The translations under genes were made by a program, and so were the position numbers. Below are positions 1-6,558 of a DNA stretch of 64,000 bases, in pieces; the stretch's first letter is position 1, and each line of letters starts with the position of its first letter. The notes under the pieces were generated by a model. The model was not told where the DNA came from. It worked only from the letters and a program-made list of their open reading frames with translations, and searched no databases. The stretch is from ZAX-1 sp046533095 (GTDB lineage Bacteria; Bacillota; Clostridia; Lachnospirales; Lachnospiraceae), in the NCBI GenBank assembly GCA_046533095.1, contig JAJQRA010000035.1, forward strand, positions 1-64,000. Reading direction: 5' to 3'.

Positions 1-145
1 TGGATCCGGTCGGCGTTACCACAAGGCTTGACAAGATTCCGTTTTCCCTTATGGATTCCGTCAGCTCTTCCAAATCGCCGAGGTCGTCCCTGGTGTTGAT
101 CGGGTTTTCTATGATATAGCCGATTCCTATTTCCTTTATCTCCAT
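1..145 (-). CDS. ParB/Spo0J-like N-terminal domain protein, truncated by window edge
   Basis: The leftward reading frame starts at 145 behind a clear AGGAGG-type ribosome binding site and runs off the window, so only 48 residues are visible. They begin MEIKEIGIGYIIENPINTR and continue with a DLGDLEELTESIRENG-like stretch, which is the start of the ParB N-terminal (nuclease-like, CTP-binding) fold: an NP.N.R core followed by a helix of the form ELAxSIxxxGxLxPLxV. Phage and integrative elements often carry such proteins for partition, plasmid copy control or DNA processing. It is the most downstream visible gene of the leftward early operon. Which ParB subfamily it belongs to cannot be judged from the fragment. 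Confidence 0.7.
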   Translation of the reverse strand, partial: MEIKEIGIGYIIENPINTRDDLGDLEELTESIRENGILSSLVVTPTGS

Positions 146-154
146 TTTATCCTC

Positions 155-352
155 CTATTTTAATATCCTGTCCGAACCTCCGGTTGCCAGTGTTCCAGCC
201 CCCAGTGTTTCTGTTGCCAGTGTTCCAGCCCCCAGTGTTTCTGTTGCCAGTGTTCCAGCCCCCGATATTGTGATGACCGGTACAATATTTCCCATATTGA
301 CCAAACGCAAGACTTCATCCCAAGGGATTTCACGCACAATTATTTCACTCAT
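155..352 (-). CDS. small element protein with a 10-residue tandem repeat tail
   Basis: A 65-residue protein; the start at 352 is preferred because AGGTG lies eight bases upstream. The first 32 residues look like ordinary globular sequence. The rest is a tandem repeat of GAGTLATETL (two full copies and one partial), encoded by a near-perfect 30-bp DNA repeat at about 180-265, and ends GGSDRILK. No family is recognised. It sits in the leftward operon between the ParB-like gene and the excisionase-like gene. The repeat is almost identical at DNA level, so it is recent, and copy number may vary between strains. The repeat tail may be neutral rather than functional. Confidence 0.5.
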   Translation of the reverse strand: MSEIIVREIPWDEVLRLVNMGNIVPVITISGAGTLATETLGAGTLATETLGAGTLATGGSDRILK

Positions 353-377
353 TTTATGCACCTATCCATTCTATTTC

Positions 378-608
378 TCATTTCCTTGATACAAAATCCC
401 GCCTCCTTGCCCGATTTTGCCATTCGATTTCCTTTTTTAGAAATTCTTCAAAGAGAATCGTGTTAAAAACGATGACGCTGTTTTCCTTTAATGGGTTTTT
501 CTTCCTTGCAAAATTCTGGTTTGGGCGATTAAAGTATTTTCTTAGCTCCAACTTGGAAAATCCAAGCGGTTCTAGCTCGCTCATTTTCATCTGCATTTTT
601 GGGAACAT
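378..608 (-). CDS. small excisionase-like DNA-binding protein
   Basis: A 76-residue protein. A longer in-frame start exists at 725, but the start at 608 has an AAGGAG ribosome binding site and avoids overlapping the gene upstream. The sequence has a helix (LGFSKLELRKYFNRPNQ), a basic turn (ARKKNPLKENS) and a strand-helix end (VIVFNTILFEEFLKKEIEW). This is the layout of small excisionase-like winged-helix proteins of the DUF6462 type found in clostridial mobile elements; that match is from memory of the family and is tentative. It could serve as a recombination directionality factor for the integrase at 5294-6397 or as a regulator. Confidence 0.5.
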   Translation of the reverse strand: MFPKMQMKMSELEPLGFSKLELRKYFNRPNQNFARKKNPLKENSVIVFNTILFEEFLKKEIEWQNRARRRDFVSRK

Positions 609-633
609 TTTCCTCGCTCCTTTCCGCCTCTCC

Positions 634-783
634 TTATTTTTCTTTGATTTGCTCCGCAAAGCACTCGCGCTCATCTGGGACGTTCCCGTTACAGCAGTTT
701 CTTTTAAAACATCCTTCGCACTCAAAATCGAACCCCTCGTACCGCATCTCCACGGAATAGTCCGCCTCGTATCCTTTGCACAT
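634..783 (-). CDS. 49-residue cysteine-rich small protein
   Basis: This short frame has a strong GGGAGGTGAT ribosome binding site directly upstream of the ATG at 783 and ends at TAA (634-636), just before the next gene in the operon. The product begins MCKGYEADYSVEMRYEGF and has a cysteine cluster C.GC..NCC followed by C, six cysteines in all, suggesting a small metal-binding (zinc-ribbon-like) fold. No named family is recognised. Its spacing, strand and ribosome binding site fit the neighbouring early genes, so it is likely real despite its size. Confidence 0.6.
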   Translation of the reverse strand: MCKGYEADYSVEMRYEGFDFECEGCFKRNCCNGNVPDERECFAEQIKEK

Positions 784-788
784 CTATA

Positions 789-1100
789 TCACCTCCCTAG
801 GCTTTTACAGCCTACAATTTTCCCCTCACTGTCCCTTACTATTTCCGCCGGTACAAGTAGATCTGACCGCAGGGGGTTTGCAGATTTTACTAGCTGCGAC
901 ACGATATAAAATGTACCGTACTGGTAAATTGGCAGTCCCTCGCATTTTCCGAACTTGGTCGTAGTCGTTGGTATATCGCCAATCGGCTCGCAGGCTACGG
1001 TGTCCGACTTGAGCCTTATGCTAATACCAGATACTGGGATTGTTTCTCCCCCAATGATGTTGATGGGGTGCGGTGTTGCGTTAATTATTTTTATTTTCAT
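789..1100 (-). CDS. conserved phage-type hypothetical protein (103 aa)
   Basis: The start at 1100 has an AAGGAGG ribosome binding site six bases upstream. The product begins MKIKIINATPHPINIIGG and contains PVSGISIRLK and FYIVSQLVKSA motifs. Small proteins with an 'NxTPHxInI' opening and a 'Y.V...V' core recur in early regions of Firmicute phages and integrative elements, but no function is known to me. It is tightly spaced from both neighbours (5 bp to the Cys-rich gene), so translational coupling within one leftward operon is likely. Confidence 0.65.
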   Translation of the reverse strand: MKIKIINATPHPINIIGGETIPVSGISIRLKSDTVACEPIGDIPTTTTKFGKCEGLPIYQYGTFYIVSQLVKSANPLRSDLLVPAEIVRDSEGKIVGCKSLGR

Positions 1101-1122
1101 TTTTTTCCTCCTTGAATTTCAT

Positions 1123-1389
1123 CTAATCCTTTGCGATATAGTCGAGTATAAATTTGGCCACAGCTTCTCTTTCTTCTATTGGCAGGGCGGATAGATCAGG
1201 ATTTTCCGAGTTAAGGATAGCGGCAGTGTACTCGCAGACGCGCTTGTTTTCTAAATAGCCTGTTGCATATTCCCTGTTTCCGCTGTGGTTTATTTCGTCT
1301 TCATTGATCAGGCGGTAGACTGCGTACATTGTTTTACCTCCAATCGAATTGCTTGTTACTTCCCATTTGACTTTCGTTTCTTCGTTCAT
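1123..1389 (-). CDS. small hypothetical protein of the element (88 aa)
   Basis: An AAGGAG site lies six bases before the ATG at 1389. The 88-residue product contains MYAVYRLINEDEINHSGNRE, then ATGYLENKRVCEYTAAILN and an acidic, helical C-terminus. The 'YAVYRL.DEDEVDHSGNRE' pattern is familiar from small uncharacterised phage and conjugative-element proteins of Clostridia; the function is unknown. It lies 22 bp upstream of the 103-aa gene in the same operon. Confidence 0.65.
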   Translation of the reverse strand: MNEETKVKWEVTSNSIGGKTMYAVYRLINEDEINHSGNREYATGYLENKRVCEYTAAILNSENPDLSALPIEEREAVAKFILDYIAKD

Positions 1390-1461
1390 TTTCTTCTCCT
1401 TGATTCGATTTCTATATTTATAGTTGCGTTTTGATATTCTTTCCTTTTGGCATTGAAGAAA

Positions 1462-1659
1462 CTACGCCATAGGCTTGCTTGCTTCTTCAAGGCAGGCTCT
1501 TCTAATGGCACTTGTCGTCAGTGCCATTAGATCTATTGCCTGTAATGCAGAAAATCCTTTCCCTTTTATCCAGTCAAATAGTTCGAACCTTAATTCTTCC
1601 TGCTCGATTGTCAGTGTGTTGTATTTCGGAAAATCTCTCTTTTCCCTTGCTAATTCCAT
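1462..1659 (-). CDS. small hypothetical protein of the element (65 aa)
   Basis: The ATG at 1659 follows a near-perfect AAAGGAGGTG ribosome binding site. The 65-residue product is mostly helical and charged: MELAREKRDFPKYNTLTIEQ, then a segment with FDWIKGKGFSALQAIDLM and a helix TSAIRRACLEEASK. The 'KGFSALQA.DLM' stretch could be a short helix-turn-helix, but I do not recognise a family. It sits 21 bp downstream of the ribbon-helix-helix gene and probably shares its transcript. Confidence 0.6.
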   Translation of the reverse strand: MELAREKRDFPKYNTLTIEQEELRFELFDWIKGKGFSALQAIDLMALTTSAIRRACLEEASKPMA

Positions 1660-1680
1660 CTTTTCACCTCCTTTGTGTCG

Positions 1681-1821
1681 TTATGGTTTCTTGTTCTTCC
1701 TTATCCATCCCCATAAAATCTGTAGCACAAGGGAATTCATTGTTGTCCCGCGTTCCTTTGCTATTTCCCTCAAACCTCCATGCAGCTCTTCGGGGATCCT
1801 TAGTGTCATACTTTTCCTCAT
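1681..1821 (-). CDS. ribbon-helix-helix (Arc/MetJ-type) DNA-binding protein
   Basis: A 46-residue frame starting at 1821 behind AGGGAG. The product starts MRKSMTLRIPEELHGGLREI and goes on AKERGTTMNSLVLQIL: a short beta strand (SMTLRIPEEL) followed by two helices, the second with the SLVLQIL pattern, the classic ribbon-helix-helix dimer fold. It probably acts as a small repressor controlling the leftward early operon or as an antitoxin-like regulator. No toxin-like partner is adjacent. It is the first gene of the block 155-1821; the region upstream (1822-2288) holds the intron relic rather than an obvious promoter. Confidence 0.7.
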   Translation of the reverse strand: MRKSMTLRIPEELHGGLREIAKERGTTMNSLVLQILWGWIRKNKKP

Positions 1822-1879
1822 TCTATCAACTCCCTATGATTGTTTACTTTTTGCGTTCTTTATGGTATCATTACTAATG

Positions 1880-2012
1880 CAGAAAACGCCGAGCCAAGCC
1901 CCGCCCGGGGGAAGGTGTAACGACTGGACACGGAGCAACCTATTTTTGTAGGCTGAAGGCACAGTCTGAACTCATAGGCGACTATGAGAGCTATGCAGAA
2001 ATGACATAGCCA
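1880..2012 (+). ncRNA. group I intron relic (3' half of the catalytic core)
   Basis: The plus strand shows the ordered landmarks of a group I intron core: GAGCCAAGCC with a CCCCG/CGGGG hairpin then GGTG (P6/P6a), TAACGACTG (J6/7 and 5' strand of P7), a CCTA/TAGG hairpin at about 1939-1952 (P8), GAAGGCACAGTC (J8/7 and 3' strand of P7, pairing GACTG with CAGTC), and two hairpins CTCATAG/CTATGAG (1971-1988) and GCTATG/CATAGC (1990-2010) in the P9 position. The 5' half (P1 to P5) is not found: the bases upstream are occupied by the ribbon-helix-helix gene on the other strand. It is therefore probably a truncated, inactive relic, possibly from an IStron (group I intron fused to an IS605-type element). 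Confidence 0.55.
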
Positions 2013-2225
2013 CATCTTTATGATGGAGCAACAAATTGGATTAATATGGAAAATAGTAAACATGGCGCACTTAAATTTTTAGTAAACAGCACATTGAAAC
2101 CAGCAACGAGTAAAGCAGCGTCCACGATAGCTAATGAGGCACCTTTAGGCGACAACCCTATTTGCAGTCTCGATGAGGTAAGCAATTGCCCTGCCATGTG
2201 GCAACATGTGGTCTGTACTCCGTAA
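2010..2225 (+). pseudogene. open fragment downstream of the intron relic
   Basis: An open frame continues from the intron relic to TAA at 2223-2225. It contains YDGATNWINMENSKHGALKF and LKPATSKAASTIANEAPLGD. There is no ribosome binding site of its own and it is antisense to the surrounding operon, so it may be the 3' exon of the gene that once carried the intron, or the end of an intron-encoded protein. I do not recognise a family. Coding status is uncertain. Confidence 0.25.
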
Positions 2226-2288
2226 ACTCGGCGAAACTCTGCATTTTTCATTTTTCTACATCCTCATCCCCTTTCAAAACTTGGAAAG

Positions 2289-2486
2289 CTATTCTGGAAT
2301 TAGCAGTTTCTCGGTACTACCATTAACGGTAATCTCTCCATCGCTTAGCAGTTCTATCTTGGGGAACGAATCGGCTAGCCGTGCGGCTTCATTTAAAAGC
2401 TCTACAAGCCGATTCATCTTCTCTAGTACTTCGTCTAGCCCTATGGGCATAATCTGTATATATGCTTCCCCTATTTTGTGTTCCAT
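2289..2486 (-). CDS. small helical protein of the lysogeny region (65 aa)
   Basis: A frame open to 2588 exists, but the start at 2486 has a strong CAGGAGGTGAAAAG ribosome binding site and is chosen. The 65 residues begin MEHKIGEAYIQIMPIGLDEV, followed by an amphipathic helix (LEKMNRLVELLNEAARL) and a short strand-rich end (IELLSDGEITVNGS). No family recognised. It lies just downstream of the Cro-like gene; an operator-like repeat at 2525-2540 lies between the two, so the CI/Cro-type regulators may also control it. Confidence 0.55.
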   Translation of the reverse strand: MEHKIGEAYIQIMPIGLDEVLEKMNRLVELLNEAARLADSFPKIELLSDGEITVNGSTEKLLIPE

Positions 2487-2536
2487 CTTTTCACCTCCTG
2501 TGGTGGGGTGCTGTGTTAATATTTTATAACTTATAG

Positions 2537-2740
2537 TTAACTCTTTTGTAAAAAAATAATGTCTTCTGGCACTTTTGCGATATCGCAAAACATTTTGAAT
2601 TGTGCGGGCTTTGGTATGATTTTACCCTTCTCCCAGTTTAAGATCGTGGATTTATTGACCTCCATTTTTCTGGCAATTTCTTCTTGTGTCAATCCTGCAT
2701 TAACCCTTGCGGCCGCTAGACTAATTTTATAATCGCTCAT
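2537..2740 (-). CDS. XRE-family (Cro-like) transcriptional regulator
   Basis: A 67-residue protein starting at 2740 behind GGAGGTGG. It is a bare HTH_3 domain: AARVNAGLTQEEIARKMEVN with the recognition-helix segment KSTILNWEKGKIIPKP. Its divergent arrangement with the larger CI-like gene at 2879 and the intervening repeats make it the probable Cro/early-promoter regulator of the element's lytic-excision switch. Nothing is missing for a minimal Cro-type repressor. Confidence 0.85.
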   Translation of the reverse strand: MSDYKISLAAARVNAGLTQEEIARKMEVNKSTILNWEKGKIIPKPAQFKMFCDIAKVPEDIIFLQKS

Positions 2741-2767
2741 TTTTGCCACCTCCTGAAAATAGTATAT

Positions 2768-2846
2768 TATAACTTTAAGTTAATGTCAATAGGTAAAAGT
2801 TATATTTTTTATTTTATTATTGCATTTCTATAACTTTTAGCTTATA
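2768..2846. promoter_or_regulatory. divergent repressor operators (TATAACTT..AGTTA family)
   Basis: Between the Cro-like and CI-like genes there are related sites: TATAACTTTAAGTTAA at 2768-2783, a half-site TAAAAGTTATA at 2794-2804, and TATAACTTTTAGCTTATA at 2829-2846. A fourth, TATAACTTATAGTTAA, lies at 2525-2540 over the end of the Cro-like gene. They share TAACT..AGTTA dyad symmetry. This is the layout expected for CI/Cro operators controlling divergent promoters; binding is inferred. Confidence 0.65.
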
Positions 2847-2878
2847 CTAGTACTATCAAGATGAAAGCGGGTGATTGA

Positions 2879-3286
2879 ATGCCAGAGAGCGAGCTAAACA
2901 AGATTATATCGGAGAAAATAGCATATTATTTAGAAAGAACCGGAAAAACGCAAGCAGGACTAGCTGATTACATGGGCGTATCTCAAGCTACTGTATCAAA
3001 CTGGTGTAATGGAATTAAGATCCCCAGAATGGACAAGATAGACAATATATGTGCATTTCTTGGCGTAAAACGGTTTGATATAATGAATTCAGATGAAAAA
3101 GGGAAGGAGGACATCCAAGGCTACTACATAAATGACGACGCCAGAGAAATGGCAGAATTCATGTTTCGAAATCCAGAGTACAAGGTATTATTTGATGCTT
3201 CTCGGAAGGTTAAAAAAGAAGATATAGAATTTGTAAAGCAAATGATAGATAGGATGAGGGGAGACACATATGATGATGGATGTTGA
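2879..3286 (+). CDS. CI-like XRE-family repressor
   Basis: 135 residues. Residues about 5-70 form an HTH_3 domain (GKTQAGLADYMGVSQATVSN, then WCNGIKIPRMDKIDNICAFL). The C-terminal half (REMAEFMFRNPEYKVLFDAS, then REVKKEDIEFVKQMIDRM-like helix) is the short helical dimerisation part seen in small lysogeny repressors of Clostridia; there is no LexA-type S24 peptidase domain, so induction is more likely through the overlapping ImmA-type protease gene downstream. It is divergent from the Cro-like gene and shares its operators. The stop overlaps the next gene by 17 bp. Confidence 0.85.
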   Translation: MPESELNKIISEKIAYYLERTGKTQAGLADYMGVSQATVSNWCNGIKIPRMDKIDNICAFLGVKRFDIMNSDEKGKEDIQGYYINDDAREMAEFMFRNPEYKVLFDASRKVKKEDIEFVKQMIDRMRGDTYDDGC

Positions 3287-3512
3287 CTGCAAAATAATTA
3301 ATTTACCTACTTCCGTATCGGCTTATACGTTGCCAAGAAATGGAGAAAGCTACACGATCGTTATAAACGCAAACCTGACGTACGAAAGACAATTAATTGC
3401 ATATCAGCATGAATTAGAGCATATTTTGAACGAAGACTTTGAAAAAGATATGGACGCAAATTTAATCGAATTTGAACATCGGATTAAAGAAAATTCAAAA
3501 AATATATCATAA
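3270..3512 (+). CDS. ImmA/IrrE-type zinc metallopeptidase (small)
   Basis: 80 residues; start at 3270, behind GGGGAG and inside the end of the repressor gene, so translation is probably coupled. The key motif is QHELEHIL, the HExxH zinc-binding and catalytic signature of ImmA/IrrE proteases, in a minimal domain (SYTIVINANLTYERQLIAYQ precedes it). In ICEBs1-type elements ImmA cleaves the ImmR repressor to trigger excision; here the partner would be the CI-like protein at 2879-3286. The protein is shorter than ICEBs1 ImmA but keeps the motif. Confidence 0.8.
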   Translation: MMMDVDCKIINLPTSVSAYTLPRNGESYTIVINANLTYERQLIAYQHELEHILNEDFEKDMDANLIEFEHRIKENSKNIS

Positions 3513-3524
3513 AAGGAGAACAAT

Positions 3525-4262
3525 ATGGGGAAAAAATCAAGAGTTATTCATGCAATATCGTCATTTTTAATTATTTTATCAATAGTGGTTAGTTCGCCAA
3601 TAATTTTGCAAGGATTTGGCTCTAACGACATTGTAAGTAATGCAGAAGCTGCATCAAAAACAAAACTAAATAAGAGTGATATATACATAACGGTTGGAAA
3701 TTCTATAACCTTAAAATTAAGTGGAACTAATAAAAAAGTCACATGGTCTAGCAAGGATAATAAAATTGCCACAGTAAAAAAAGGAAATGTGTTCGCAAAG
3801 AAAAAAGGAAGTACAACCATTACAGCAAAAGTATCTGGAAAAAAATACAATTGTAAAGTTGTTGTAGAAAATCCGTCTATTAATATAAGTAAAAAAAATA
3901 TGGACATAGGAGATTCCGTAACTTTAAAAATAAAAAATACCAAGCAAGATATCAAGTGGTCGTCCAGTAATTCTTCTGTAGCTGAAGTTTTTAGCGATGG
4001 TTGGGTTATCGCATTGGATTATGGAACAGCCGTAATCACTGGAAAAGTCGGAGGGTTAAAGTATAAATGCATTGTTACCGTCAAAAACGCTAATTCTAGC
4101 AGCGATACCAACAACGATGTAAGTAGGACTGTATATGTAACGCCAACTGGAAAAAGATACCATTTCAGTCCGACATGCGGAGGGAAAAATTCAAGAGAAA
4201 GTACATTGAATTATGCAGTAAATACACTCGGATTGACCCCTTGTAAAAAATGTGTGCATTAA
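3525..4262 (+). CDS. secreted protein with two bacterial Ig-like (BIG2) domains and a Cys-rich C-terminal domain
   Basis: 245 residues with a ribosome binding site AAAAGGAG. A signal peptide is seen (basic start, hydrophobic segment AISSFLIILSIVVSSPIILQ, likely cleavage after the AEA near residue 43). Two Ig-like domains follow, each with the VTWSS..N..IATV...G core (about residues 48-115 and 117-190). The C-terminus (VYVTPTGKRYHFSPTCGG ... TPCKKCVH) matches the small 'T.TG..YH...C...PC..C' module attached to many exported clostridial proteins, related to Ada-type metal-binding folds. It lies in the lysogeny module in the repressor's direction, so it is likely expressed in the integrated state, like a phage 'moron' altering the host surface. 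Confidence 0.8.
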   Translation: MGKKSRVIHAISSFLIILSIVVSSPIILQGFGSNDIVSNAEAASKTKLNKSDIYITVGNSITLKLSGTNKKVTWSSKDNKIATVKKGNVFAKKKGSTTITAKVSGKKYNCKVVVENPSINISKKNMDIGDSVTLKIKNTKQDIKWSSSNSSVAEVFSDGWVIALDYGTAVITGKVGGLKYKCIVTVKNANSSSDTNNDVSRTVYVTPTGKRYHFSPTCGGKNSRESTLNYAVNTLGLTPCKKCVH

Positions 4263-4344
4263 AATAAAAAAAGAAAAGCGTAGACGTTTTAGTAGAAAAA
4301 TCTATCAATAAAAAGCACTTCGGAAAAATAAGGAGGATATATAA

Positions 4345-4626
4345 ATGGCTAGACTGAACTGCCCAAAATGCAAAGGTACTCAAATACAGCTTTTGTCCAT
4401 AGACAACAACATGAAAGTAAAAAACAAGACAACTATTAATTTAAACCCACTCCATCCATTTACATTAGTAAACACAAAAGAGGTAAAAAAAGAGAAAACT
4501 TCTGGGGCGAAAATCGCGGCAGGGCTAGCGACAGGAGGTGCTTCACTTTTATTCACCGGGACTAAGAAAAAAAATCATAATGAATACTTTTGTTCTGGGT
4601 GTGGAAACAGATGGATCGGGAAGTAG
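4345..4626 (+). CDS. zinc-ribbon protein with a glycine-rich hydrophobic middle
   Basis: 93 residues with an AAGGAGG ribosome binding site. It opens with CPKCKGT and closes with CSGCGNRW, two CxxC knuckles that form one zinc ribbon. Between them is a basic stretch and the hydrophobic glycine-rich GAKIAAGLATGGASLLFTG, which could be a membrane-interacting segment. Such split zinc-ribbon proteins are common next to phage lysogeny genes, but the function is unknown. Together with the Ig-like gene it forms the cargo of the element. Confidence 0.7.
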   Translation: MARLNCPKCKGTQIQLLSIDNNMKVKNKTTINLNPLHPFTLVNTKEVKKEKTSGAKIAAGLATGGASLLFTGTKKKNHNEYFCSGCGNRWIGK

Positions 4627-4745
4627 GTATAGAATAAGGGAAGTTGCAAATGTAGCTTCCTATTTTTATAAAATCGGACTGTCAAGCAATCTTTGACGGT
4701 TCAAAGAGAAAGAAGAAGCCAAAACACAGCTTCCCCTTTGACGAA

Positions 4746-4991
4746 TCAGCTTGCTTTTTCAAGCTGTTCCACCCTTTTGTTTAAATTTTGCAAAGCTTTA
4801 GCCTGATCTAGCATCAAGTTGGTCAGGACATCGAACGAATCCGATAGGTGGTCGAGCCTTGTGGAATGGACTTTCAGCGTGTCCTTGATCTCTGCTACAT
4901 CCGTGGTAAGTTGCGCTACATTTGTAGTAAGCTGCGCTACATCCGTGGTAAGCTTTTCCAGTATGGATAATATCTTTTCTTCGTTATTCAT
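4746..4991 (-). CDS. short coiled-coil protein with heptad DNA repeats
   Basis: 81 residues, start at 4991 behind AGGAGG. Nearly the whole protein is a coiled coil: three heptads LTTDVAQ, LTTNVAQ, LTTDVAE encoded by a 21-bp near-perfect DNA repeat (about 4885-4955), then STRLDHLSDSFDVLTNLMLD and KALQNLNKRVEQLEKA. Similar small coiled-coil proteins occur beside integrases of phages and integrative elements. It is convergent with the cargo genes and divergent from the integrase. The repeat is in phase with the heptad, so length variation would keep the coiled coil intact. Confidence 0.65.
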   Translation of the reverse strand: MNNEEKILSILEKLTTDVAQLTTNVAQLTTDVAEIKDTLKVHSTRLDHLSDSFDVLTNLMLDQAKALQNLNKRVEQLEKAS

Positions 4992-5167
4992 CTTGTTTCC
5001 TCCTATGTGGTTATTCGTTTCCCATCTCGTCATGGCAAGCCAAGGATTCGCAAGGCAAAAGCGAACAAATACTATATAGTATTGAGGTGGGAAATCCTAT
5101 ACAAATGATAACACGGTTCGTCTAAAATGTAAATTAAACTATAAATTAAAAAGAAAGGAGTGACTTC

Positions 5168-5233
5168 ATGGAAGCAATTAAATTTACTCGGGCGTATTTG
5201 CGTATTACGGCGGGGTACTCCGTTAGAAACTAA
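5168..5233 (+). CDS. 21-residue mini-ORF upstream of the integrase
   Basis: A very short frame with an excellent AAAGGAGTGA ribosome binding site at the right distance; the product begins MEAIKFTRAYLRITAGYSV and ends 60 bp before the integrase start. Small xis genes often precede int in Tn916-like elements, so this may be a truncated excisionase start or a leader peptide. No homology can be claimed from 21 residues. Confidence 0.3.
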   Translation: MEAIKFTRAYLRITAGYSVRN

Positions 5234-5293
5234 GTAGGGCATTACCCCCATACCTAAATCACAAATCACAATTCTAAACGAAAGGAGAAATTT

Positions 5294-6397
5294 ATGGCGA
5301 CAAAATACACAGCGGACAAAAATGGAATATTTTCCACCCTTGTGTGGGACGGCACGTACACCGAGGATGGCTCCAAGCATCGAAAACAGATCCGGTCTAA
5401 GAAGTCCAGCAAGGACTTGGAGAACCTCGTCAAACAGTACCAAAGGGATGTAGAGGAACGCAAGGCGGTAAACTCAACAAATATCTCTTTTTGCGACTAC
5501 GCGGAGCAATGGCTTGCGCTGTACAAAGCAAACAGAGAAATTAACACCATCTATGCGTACAAAAACGTCATGAATGCGCATTTTCCGAAAATTAAGGATG
5601 TAAAGCTAAAGGATATCAGAAGGATGCACCTACAAATGCTCTTAAACGACTGCACACCTACGACCGGAAAGAAATTGTATGTAACTTTTAAGCAAATCGT
5701 CAAGTCGGCTATCATAGACCGCTATCTACCTGCAATCGCTATCGAGGACATTTTTGTAGGGGTAGAATGTCCAAGGCCGATACAAAAAGAGCGACGCACG
5801 CTGACAGCAGCAGAAAAGAAAGCTGTAGAGCATGGCGATTTTCTGGCGATGGACAAAGCTTTTTTATATATCATCTATAGCTGCGGACTAAGAAAAGAAG
5901 AGGCTCTTGCCCTCTCTGTCTTTGATATCGACTTTAAAAAATCGGAGATAAGCATAACCAAAGCTTTAGTTTTTGATGGAAACAATCCAGTGCTCAAGGG
6001 GACAAAGAGCAGCCACGGAGTGCGCAAAGTGCCGATGCCCAAAATGCTGCAAGAATACCTATCAGAGTACATCAAAACCCTGCCAGGCACAAACCTTTTT
6101 TTTATGAAAAATAATCCGCATATGACCAGAGCCGGATATGGCGTGATGTGGAACAGAACCAGGAACGAAATCACCCGATACATCAAAGGAGAGGGACAAA
6201 TTCCAGAAAATCTGACGGCGCACATTTTTAGGCACAACTACTGCTCTATGCTTTGCTATCAGATCCCGACCGTATCAATCAAGCGAATTGCCGCGCTGAT
6301 GGGTGACACGCAAAAGGTCGTGCTGGATACATACGACCATATTATTTTAGATAAGGAGGACGCGCAAAAAGCGGTAGAAAATGCGATTGGATTCTAA
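5294..6397 (+). CDS. int: tyrosine-type site-specific integrase
   Basis: 367 residues with an AAAGGAG ribosome binding site. The N-terminal part has an arm-type DNA-binding region (about 1-60) and a SAM-like core-binding domain (about 65-165). The catalytic domain shows CGLRKEEALAL (first Arg), the beta-hairpin region GTKSSHGVRKVPMP, HIFRHNY (HxxR) and the nucleophile Tyr in DTYDHI near the C-terminus, so all major residues are present. It catalyses integration and excision of the element. It is the last gene of the element before chromosomal-looking sequence, so an attachment site should lie between 6398 and about 6600. Two short ATCTAAC direct motifs follow the stop codon. Confidence 0.92.
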   Translation: MATKYTADKNGIFSTLVWDGTYTEDGSKHRKQIRSKKSSKDLENLVKQYQRDVEERKAVNSTNISFCDYAEQWLALYKANREINTIYAYKNVMNAHFPKIKDVKLKDIRRMHLQMLLNDCTPTTGKKLYVTFKQIVKSAIIDRYLPAIAIEDIFVGVECPRPIQKERRTLTAAEKKAVEHGDFLAMDKAFLYIIYSCGLRKEEALALSVFDIDFKKSEISITKALVFDGNNPVLKGTKSSHGVRKVPMPKMLQEYLSEYIKTLPGTNLFFMKNNPHMTRAGYGVMWNRTRNEITRYIKGEGQIPENLTAHIFRHNYCSMLCYQIPTVSIKRIAALMGDTQKVVLDTYDHIILDKEDAQKAVENAIGF

Positions 6398-6558
6398 CAG
6401 AAATCTAACTTTTTGTGCCGATCTAACGGAAATCTAAATATTAAAAAGCTATAAAAATGCATAAAAAGAACCATTTTAAAAATAGCAAAAATGACTACAT
6501 ACAGCGTAAACACTGCGTTTTCGGCGATTTTTAAGATTTGAAAATATTGAAATAAATT

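Noticed and set aside
1475..1951. 158-residue rightward open frame
   Set aside because: Antisense to two small genes with strong ribosome binding sites; no family features.
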